Below, one piece after another: positions 57,756 to 64,000 of a stretch of 64,000 nucleotides of DNA. The DNA is taken from the NCBI GenBank assembly GCA_024695815.1, contig JAILHK010000008.1, positions 28,836 to 92,835 of the forward strand, in the 5' to 3' direction. The DNA comes from Prevotella sp. Lineage in GTDB: Bacteria; Bacteroidota; Bacteroidia; Bacteroidales; Bacteroidaceae. Within the stretch, counting starts at the first letter, position 1, and the number at the start of each line of letters is the position of its first letter. The notes beneath the pieces were generated by a model, which ran no database searches, was not told the origin of the DNA, and saw nothing but the letters and a program-made list of their open reading frames with translations. The position numbers and the translations under genes were made by a program.

Positions 57756-60512
57756 GAGCCAGTTTTTGCCAAAACCCGAGTCGGCCACCAGTGGCACGTC
57801 CAGACTCATGGCGTGCTGCATCTCTTCCAGCACGATGCGCTCCACCAGCTCCTTCTCCTTGGGATACACGCTGAAGTTCAGTTCGTCGTGCACCTGCAGT
57901 ATCATCTTGCTCTTGATGCCTTCGGCCTTGAAGCGCTGGAAGATGCGTATCATTGCCACCTTGATAATGTCGGCTGCCGTACCCTGGATGGGGGCGTTGA
58001 TGGCGTTGCGCTCGGCAAAGCCTCGTACCACAGCGTTCTGCGAGTTGATGTCTGGCAGATAGCGGCGACGACCGAATAGGGTAGTGACGTAGCCCTGCTG
58101 GCGGGCCACCTCCTTCGACTGCTCCATGTACTGTTGCACCTGTGGGAAGGTGTCGAAATAGCCGTCTATCAGCATCTTAGCTTCCTCGCGAGGAATGTCG
58201 AGTCGTTCGGCCAGTCCGAACACGGTGATGCCGTAGATGATGCCGAAGTTGGCGCGTTTCGACTTGGTTCGCTCGTCGCGACTGACCTCCTCGATAGGCT
58301 TTTTATAGATGTTGGCTGCGGTGGCAGCATGCAGGTCTTTTCCGTTTTTAAACACCTCGATCATGTGTTCGTCTTTCGACAGATGTGCCATCACGCGCAG
58401 TTCTATCTGACTATAGTCTGCCGAGAAGAACAGACATCCAGGTTCTGGTATGAAAGCCTTTCTGATCTCTTTGCCGTCTTCGCCGCGAATGGGAATATTC
58501 TGCAGGTTAGGGTCCGACGACGAGAGGCGTCCGGTGGCTGTCACCGTCTGATTAAACGACGTATGGATATGTCCTGTGCGTGGGTTTATCAGCTTTGGCA
58601 GCGCCTCGATATAGGTGCCTACCAACTTCTTCAACCCTCTGTGTTCCAGGATGTCTGCCACAATCTCGTGCTTGTTCTTCAGCTGTTGCAGCACCTCTTC
58701 ACTGGTCACGTACTGTCCAGTCTTGGTCTTCTTGGCCTTCTCTACAATCTTCAGCTTGTCGAACAATATCTCGCCCACCTGTTTTGGCGAGGCAATATTA
58801 AACTGCTGGCCAGCCAGTTCGTAGATGCGCGCCTCGATGGTGGCCATGCGTTCGTTCAGTGCCTTCGCCGTTTCCTGCAGCGAGTCGGTGTCCAGGCATA
58901 CGCCGTTCATTTCCATCTCTGCCAGTACCGGCATCAGTGGCATCTCTATCTCGTAGAACAGTTCCTCGCAGTGGTGTTCTTTCAGCAGACCCTCCAGCTT
59001 GTTTTTCAGTTGCAACGTGATGTCGGCATCCTCGCAGGCATATTCATAAATCTGTTGTGGGGTCAGGTCGCGCATAGACCGTTGGTTCTTTCCCTTCGGT
59101 CCTATCAGTTCTTCTATATGCACCGTCTGGTAGTTCAACAACGTCTCGGCCATATAGTCCATGTTGTGATGCAACTCAGGTTGGATGAGGTAGTGCGCAA
59201 TCATCGTGTCCCACATCTGACCGTCCAGATGCACGTCGTAGTTTCTCAACACCTCGAGGTCGTACTTCAAATTTTGACCGATTTTCAAAATCGAAGGGTC
59301 TTCATAGACCGGTTTAAATATGTTAACAATTCGCAACGCTTCTTCACGTTTAGCAGGAATGGGCACATAAAAGGCCTCATGTTCGGTCACGGCGAAGCTC
59401 AAACCCACCAATTCGGCGTCGATGGCCGAGGTCGAAGTGGTCTCTGTGTCTAGACAAAGAATTTGTTTTGTCCTAAATAAATCACAGAGATTTTTTAAAT
59501 CCTCCTCATTTTCAACGAGTTTGTAGTTGTGGGCTACCGTTTTAACGGTCTCAAAACTCGAAAATTTTGGAGTTTCCGTCCCCTCGGTTGCAAATTCTTC
59601 AAAGAGAGAAAGCTGCGAATTATCAGATTTTGGCTTCTTTTCAACTTTTTTAAGAACTCGTTGTGTCAGTGCCTTAAACTCCAGTTCGGTGAACAGTTCG
59701 CTGAGTTTCTCCTCGTCGGGTTGCTGCAGTTGCAGTTCGTCGAGATTCAAGTCGATGGGTACGTCGGTGCGGATGGTGGCCAGGAAATAGCTCATCTTGA
59801 TATCGTCCACATGTTCCTCTACCTTTTTCTTCAGCGCCCCTTTCAGTTCGTTGGTCCTGGCCAACAGCAGTTCCACGCTGCCAAAGTCGGCAATGATCTT
59901 GGCAGCTGTTTTTTCGCCCACGCCCGGACAACCGGGGAAGTTGTCGGCCGAGTCGCCCATCAGTGCCAGCAAGTCTATGATTTGCGTCGTGTTTTCGATG
60001 CCATATTTCTGGCATACCTCGTTAGGGCCCAGCACCTCGTAGCCGCCACCATGGCGTGGACGGAAGATTTTGGTGCGCTCGCTCACCAACTGTCCGTAGT
60101 CCTTATCGGGTGTCAGCATGAAAGTCTCTATATTTTCGATAGAATCGGCCTTTTTTGCTAGTGTGCCAATCACATCGTCGGCCTCGAAACCGTCCACCTG
60201 CAGCACCGGTATGCGGTAGGCCGCCAACAGGTCTTTGATGATGGGCACCGCCTTGCGGATATCCTCGGGGGTAGCTTCGCGCTGTGCTTTATAGGCGGGG
60301 AACGCCTCGCTGCGGAAGGTCAGTCCGTGGGGGTCGAAGGCCACACCCAGGTATTTGGGTTGCTCTTTCTCTATCACTTCTTGCAGGGTGTTCACAAAGC
60401 CAATGATGGCCGATGTGTTCAGACCTTTGGAGTTGATGCGTGGGTTTTTGATGAATGCGTAGTACGACCTGTAAATAAGGGCGTATGCATCTAAAAGAAA
60501 CAGTTTCTCCAT
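57744..60512 (-). CDS. polA: DNA polymerase I
   Basis: FLLDAYALIYRSYYAFIKNPRINSKGLNTSAIIGF; SADYSQIELRVMAHLSKDEHMIEVF; RANFGIIYGITVFGLAERLDI; LQVHDELNF. Confidence 0.98.
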   Translation of the reverse strand: MEKLFLLDAYALIYRSYYAFIKNPRINSKGLNTSAIIGFVNTLQEVIEKEQPKYLGVAFDPHGLTFRSEAFPAYKAQREATPEDIRKAVPIIKDLLAAYRIPVLQVDGFEADDVIGTLAKKADSIENIETFMLTPDKDYGQLVSERTKIFRPRHGGGYEVLGPNEVCQKYGIENTTQIIDLLALMGDSADNFPGCPGVGEKTAAKIIADFGSVELLLARTNELKGALKKKVEEHVDDIKMSYFLATIRTDVPIDLNLDELQLQQPDEEKLSELFTELEFKALTQRVLKKVEKKPKSDNSQLSLFEEFATEGTETPKFSSFETVKTVAHNYKLVENEEDLKNLCDLFRTKQILCLDTETTSTSAIDAELVGLSFAVTEHEAFYVPIPAKREEALRIVNIFKPVYEDPSILKIGQNLKYDLEVLRNYDVHLDGQMWDTMIAHYLIQPELHHNMDYMAETLLNYQTVHIEELIGPKGKNQRSMRDLTPQQIYEYACEDADITLQLKNKLEGLLKEHHCEELFYEIEMPLMPVLAEMEMNGVCLDTDSLQETAKALNERMATIEARIYELAGQQFNIASPKQVGEILFDKLKIVEKAKKTKTGQYVTSEEVLQQLKNKHEIVADILEHRGLKKLVGTYIEALPKLINPRTGHIHTSFNQTVTATGRLSSSDPNLQNIPIRGEDGKEIRKAFIPEPGCLFFSADYSQIELRVMAHLSKDEHMIEVFKNGKDLHAATAANIYKKPIEEVSRDERTKSKRANFGIIYGITVFGLAERLDIPREEAKMLIDGYFDTFPQVQQYMEQSKEVARQQGYVTTLFGRRRYLPDINSQNAVVRGFAERNAINAPIQGTAADIIKVAMIRIFQRFKAEGIKSKMILQVHDELNFSVYPKEKELVERIVLEEMQHAMSLDVPLVADSGFGKNWLEAH

Positions 60513-60598
60513 GTATATTTCAGATTTTTCGGTAAAATTACTAAAAAAATTGGTATTACTCCGATATTTTCAGTAATTTTGTCTCAAAATTATTCATA

Positions 60599-61576
60599 AT
60601 GGACTATCTATCGTTAATCAAACGACCTATCGAGTCGGAACTAAACGAGTTTATTGCGCTCTTCGAGCAGTCTTTGAGTCATGAGGATGAGTTGCTTTCC
60701 GAGGTGCTGTCGCACATCAAACAGCGCGGTGGCAAGCGCATGCGCCCCATGCTGCTGATGCTGTTGGCAAAGAACTACGGCAGCGTGACGGACGTGACGC
60801 TGAACTCAGCCATCGGTCTGGAACTGCTGCACACGGCCTCGCTGGTTCACGACGACGTGGTTGACGAGAGTGAGGAGCGCCGCGGACAGGCCTCGGTGAA
60901 TGCCACCTATAACAATAAGGCTGCTGTGCTGGTGGGCGATTTTATCCTTTCCACCGCACTGCTGAAGGTGTCGTTCACCAACAACCAGCGTATCATCGAG
61001 ACGCTGGCAGAGTTGGGTAGGGTGCTGGCCTCGGGCGAGATTCTGCAGTTGCAGAACATCAAAAACGAGGATATCTCAGAGGATGTCTATTATCAGGTGA
61101 TAGAACAGAAGACAGCGGTGCTCTTTGCCGCCTGTTCATCGATAGGTGCGCTCTCTGCCGGTGCCTCTGACCAGGAGGTAGAGAAGGCTCGCCAGTTTGG
61201 TCATGACCTGGGCATTATGTTCCAGATTCGCGACGATATCTTCGACTACTACGACTCGAAGGAGATTGGTAAGCCTACGGGCAATGATATGACGGAGGGT
61301 AAGCTGACGCTGCCCGTGATCTATGCCTTGCAGCATTCGCCCTTTGACTCGATGATGACGCTGGCCAAGAAGGTGAAGGCGGGCACTATCAATCCCGATG
61401 AAATCGCCGTCTTGGTAGAGTTTACGAAGCAGCAGGGTGGTATAGAATATGCCGAGAAATGTATGGAGGACTACCACCGCAAGGCGCAACAGTATGTGGA
61501 TACCTGTGTCAAGGACCCCACGATAGCCACGGCTCTCACCGCCTATCTAGACTATGTTATTCAGAGAAGAAAATAG
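60599..61576 (+). CDS. Polyprenyl (octaprenyl-type) diphosphate synthase
   Basis: GGKRMRPMLLMLLAKNYG; LLHTASLVHDDVVDESEERRGQASVN; GHDLGIMFQIRDDIFDYY (second DDxxD). Confidence 0.96.
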   Translation: MDYLSLIKRPIESELNEFIALFEQSLSHEDELLSEVLSHIKQRGGKRMRPMLLMLLAKNYGSVTDVTLNSAIGLELLHTASLVHDDVVDESEERRGQASVNATYNNKAAVLVGDFILSTALLKVSFTNNQRIIETLAELGRVLASGEILQLQNIKNEDISEDVYYQVIEQKTAVLFAACSSIGALSAGASDQEVEKARQFGHDLGIMFQIRDDIFDYYDSKEIGKPTGNDMTEGKLTLPVIYALQHSPFDSMMTLAKKVKAGTINPDEIAVLVEFTKQQGGIEYAEKCMEDYHRKAQQYVDTCVKDPTIATALTAYLDYVIQRRK

Positions 61577-61577
61577 G

Positions 61578-61604
61578 AAAAAGTTTCTAACTGAGAAACT
61601 TTTT
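61578..61604 (+). terminator. Hairpin terminator after the polyprenyl synthase gene
   Basis: AAAAAGTTTCT aactg AGAAACTTTTT. Confidence 0.8.
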
Positions 61605-61740
61605 AAGTGAGAAGTGAGAAGTGTTACTAAGTGGGAAGTGAAAAGTGAGAGGTGAGAAGTATTATTAGTACTACTCACCTCTCATCTTATGTATAAAGCC
61701 CAAAAGTGTAATTACACTTCTCACCTCTCACTTCTCACTT
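61605..61740. repeat. Imperfect 8-bp satellite (GTGAGAAG) with an inverted counterpart
   Basis: aagtgagaagtgagaagtg...aaaagtgagaggtgagaag at 61605-61660 versus cacttctcacctctcacttctcactt at 61715-61740. Confidence 0.85.
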
Positions 61741-61749
61741 AAAAGGCGC

Positions 61750-62640
61750 TTAGAAGAATTTCACCTCTTCGCCTACCACCTCGCTCAGCAGCAGGTTGGC
61801 CAGACGACTGGTACCCATGCGGAACCACTTGTTGGTGAGCCATTTCTCGCCAAGAACCTCTTTTACAATGGTGTAGTAGATCAGTGCATCCATCACGCTG
61901 TTAAGGCCGCCAGCGGGCTTAAAACCAATCTGTATGCCGGTCTTATCATAGTACTCTTTGATAGCCTGACACATCACGTAGGCAGCCTCGGGGGTAGCGG
62001 CGGGCTCCAGCTTGCCTGTAGAGGTCTTGATATAGTCGGCACCGCCATACATCGACAGCAGTGAGGCAATCTTGATGTTCTTGGCCGTCTTCAGACAACC
62101 AGTCTCCAGAATCACCTTCATGGCCTGTTCGCCGCAGGCCTCCTTCTGTTGCTGAACCTCATCGACCACGGTGTCGTAGTCGCCCTCCAGGAAGGCACCC
62201 ACGTTCATCACGATATCTATCTCGGTGGCACCGTCTTTTACGGCCAGCGAGGTCTCTACGGTCTTCACCTCTATCAGCGACTGACTGCTAGGGAAGCTGC
62301 CTGATACGCAGGCTACCTCGACACCCTCTACCTCGAGTGTCTCGCTGACGGTCTTGGCAAACTTAGGATAAACGCAGATGGTGGCTACATGGGGTAGGTC
62401 AGGGTACTGCTCTTCAAACTGGTTCACCTTCTCTGTGAAGGCCATCACCGACGTCTCGCTGTCGGTGGTCTTCAGGGTTGTCAGTTCCACGCTTCCCATC
62501 AGGAATTTCTTCACTTCGTGTGTATCGTTCAGGGGCACCTTTTCGGCGATGATCGTCTTCACAGCCTCACGTACTTCCTCGTCGGTGATGTCGAGGTTAT
62601 ACTGGCTCAGCACTTGTTCAATTTTGTTCTTTTCTTCCAT
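61750..62640 (-). CDS. deoC: Deoxyribose-phosphate aldolase
   Basis: VATICVYPKFAKTVSETLEVEGVEVACVSGSFPSSQ; EIDIVMNVGAFLEGDYDTV; DYIKTSTGKLEPAATPE; GFKPAGGLNS. Confidence 0.95.
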   Translation of the reverse strand: MEEKNKIEQVLSQYNLDITDEEVREAVKTIIAEKVPLNDTHEVKKFLMGSVELTTLKTTDSETSVMAFTEKVNQFEEQYPDLPHVATICVYPKFAKTVSETLEVEGVEVACVSGSFPSSQSLIEVKTVETSLAVKDGATEIDIVMNVGAFLEGDYDTVVDEVQQQKEACGEQAMKVILETGCLKTAKNIKIASLLSMYGGADYIKTSTGKLEPAATPEAAYVMCQAIKEYYDKTGIQIGFKPAGGLNSVMDALIYYTIVKEVLGEKWLTNKWFRMGTSRLANLLLSEVVGEEVKFF

Positions 62641-62645
62641 AGTTG

Positions 62646-62993
62646 TTATGCTTTAAGTTTAGGGTTACATATATGTCTTGTTGCGTCTCTTTTTGTCTTT
62701 TTATCGATAGACTTCTGTAGCTCTTCGGTTAGGTCCACACCCGTCTGGTTGGCCAGGCATAGCAGCACCCACAGCACGTCGGCCATCTCTTCGCCCAGAG
62801 CCTCGCGGCCGTTGTCGGCAGCCCTTGGATCATCCTTTTTCCACGACTGTTCGCCGTAGCGTCGGCTGATGACGCGTGCCAGTTCGCCCACCTCTTCGGT
62901 CAGCACCGCCATGTTGGTCATCTCGGCAAAGTACTTCACGCCATACGTCTTTATCCATCTGTCCACAGTCTCCTGTGCTTCTTCTATCGTCAT
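62646..62993 (-). CDS. MazG-like nucleotide pyrophosphohydrolase
   Basis: EMTNMAVLTEEVGELARVISRRYGEQ...REALGEEMADVLWVLLCLANQTGVDL. Confidence 0.9.
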   Translation of the reverse strand: MTIEEAQETVDRWIKTYGVKYFAEMTNMAVLTEEVGELARVISRRYGEQSWKKDDPRAADNGREALGEEMADVLWVLLCLANQTGVDLTEELQKSIDKKTKRDATRHICNPKLKA

Positions 62994-63017
62994 GCCTCTT
63001 GCTTTTTTATTATATCT

Positions 63018-63069
63018 CCCTCTCCTTCTTTCTGAGGAAAGCGCCCCTTTGGGTCGAGCGGGGAGAGGG
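63018..63069. repeat. Dispersed-type palindrome (CCCTCTCC...GGAGAGGG-CCGGGGTGAGG)
   Basis: CCCTCTCC 63018-63025 / GGAGAGGG 63062-63069, followed by gccggggtgaggtc, between dtd and mazG. Confidence 0.7.
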
Positions 63070-63083
63070 CCGGGGTGAGGTCT

Positions 63084-63536
63084 TCACTCCTTGTTCTTTG
63101 TATCCATACAGATGGTCACCGGCCCGTCGTTCAGCAGTTCCACCTTCATATCGGCGCCAAATTCGCCCGTGCCGCATGGTTTTCCCATCTCGTTGCTCAA
63201 CTTCTTGCAGAAAAGCTCGTAGAGCGGCACGCTGACCTCGTGCCTTGCTGCTCTCAACCACGAGGGCCGATTTCCCTTCTTGTAGCTTGCAAACAGCGTA
63301 AACTGGCTCACTACGAGGGCTTCGCCGCCCGTCTCCATGATAGAACGGTTCATCACCCCGTTTTCGTCGTCAAAAACGCGCAGGCCTACCACCTTGCGTA
63401 CCAGCCAATCTACATCCTCTTCGGTATCCTCTTCGCAGACGCCCAACAGGATCAGATAGCCTTTGCCTATACTCGATTTCACGGCCCCATTGATGGTTAC
63501 TGAGGCGTGGCTAACGCGTTGAATTACAATTCTCAT
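63084..63536 (-). CDS. dtd: D-aminoacyl-tRNA deacylase
   Basis: MRIVIQRVSHASVTINGAVKSSIGKGYLILLGVCEEDTEEDVDWLVRKVVGLRVFDDENG; VSQFTLFA; GEFGADMKVELLNDGPVTI. Confidence 0.97.
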   Translation of the reverse strand: MRIVIQRVSHASVTINGAVKSSIGKGYLILLGVCEEDTEEDVDWLVRKVVGLRVFDDENGVMNRSIMETGGEALVVSQFTLFASYKKGNRPSWLRAARHEVSVPLYELFCKKLSNEMGKPCGTGEFGADMKVELLNDGPVTICMDTKNKE

Positions 63537-63538
63537 GC

Positions 63539-63681
63539 TGCAAAGGTACGATTAAGTGAGCGAAAATGCAAATTTATTTGCAATTTTCCGAACGTGAGTA
63601 CCTTCGGCGCTGCCAAAGGTACGAATAAGCGAGAACAAAAACAAAGAATTTATTCTTTTTTTTCCGAACGTGAGTACCTTT
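63539..63681. repeat. Dispersed promoter-associated repeat, copy B
   Basis: tgcaaaggtacgattaagtgagcgaaaatgcaaatttatttgcaattttccgaacgtgagtaccttcggcgctgccaaaggtacgaataagcgag...; matches 56612-56756. Confidence 0.95.
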
Positions 63682-63703
63682 CATTTTTACTGCTATTCCT
63701 TTG

Positions 63704-63857
63704 CAATAGCATCCGAATAGTGCCGCAATACCAGCCGTTTTGCACCCTTATACTTCCGCTTTCGTGTTGCAATACTTACCCTTTTGCTTTCAATCTAGCC
63801 CCTAGACGAGTCAATTCTAGCCCCTGGACGAGTCAATTCTAGCCCCTAGAACAGTGC
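63704..63857. repeat. 22-bp-period tandem array of palindromic units beside the IS end
   Basis: Units at 63704, 63726, 63748, 63770 (caata.../ttata...) then aatctagcccctagacgagtca (63792), attctagcccctggacgagtca (63814), attctagcccctagaacagtgc (63836). Confidence 0.85.
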
Positions 63858-63860
63858 AAT

Positions 63861-64000
63861 TGAAGTGAACCCAGAAAGTTGGACACAACTTAATGGTTCA
63901 AAATGAAACGTAGTTACAGTCTAGAAGAAAAGTTATGTGCAATTGGATTCGTATTCCAAGGTGAATCAGTCAGTTCGGTCTCTCGCAGGTTGCATTTTGG
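63861..64000 (+). mobile_element. IS3-family-like insertion sequence, left end (truncated by window)
   Basis: Terminal TGAAGTGAACCCAGAAAGTTGGACAC then OrfA-like ORF. Confidence 0.75.
63903..64000 (+). CDS. IS3-type transposase OrfA, N-terminal fragment
   Basis: MKRSYSLEEKLCAIGFVFQGESVSSVSRRLHFG..., HTH-type start; runs off the window. Confidence 0.75.
   Translation, partial: MKRSYSLEEKLCAIGFVFQGESVSSVSRRLHF

Noticed and set aside
58134-59453. 439-aa plus-strand ORF opposite polA
   Set aside because: Antisense shadow of polA.
63010-63261. 83-aa minus-strand ORF ending TSPRPSPRSTQRGAFLRKK
   Set aside because: Alternative frame of dtd plus a dispersed palindrome; not an independent gene.

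Overview
This window is chromosomal DNA from a Prevotella-like member of the Bacteroidales. The evidence is TAnnTTTGC promoter boxes, T9SS-type C-terminal tails, an HTCS regulator, HU-HIG proteins and a smalltalk micro-ORF. Layout: (i) 0-13.4 kb, a minus-strand mannoside/glycan-degradation cluster (GH2, GH92, GH38, DUF4105, HTCS, GH2). (ii) 13.5-27 kb, an accessory region with HU/smalltalk/M15, a HUH (RAYT-like) transposase beside a 7-unit 64-bp hairpin array, a complete DpnII-type R-M operon with a long palindromic leader and a DpnD/PcfM gene, GNAT, an EamA gene fragment, RhuM, and DUF4960+GH32. (iii) 27-64 kb, mostly housekeeping or envelope genes (patatin, GT9, trmH, nadA, porZ, rdgB, leuS, mutS, lgt, ychF, polA, polyprenyl synthase, deoC, mazG, dtd), ending in the start of an IS3-like element. 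Main non-gene signals: a family of degenerate 22-bp-period palindromic tandem arrays at three intergenic loci, plus a perfect 22-bp duplication at the polA stop; the RAYT/64-bp hairpin array; a DnaA-box cluster at about 34.24-34.5 kb that looks like oriC; and the dpn leader palindrome with phased GATC sites. All calls come from reading the sequence and supplied ORFs; no database search was run.
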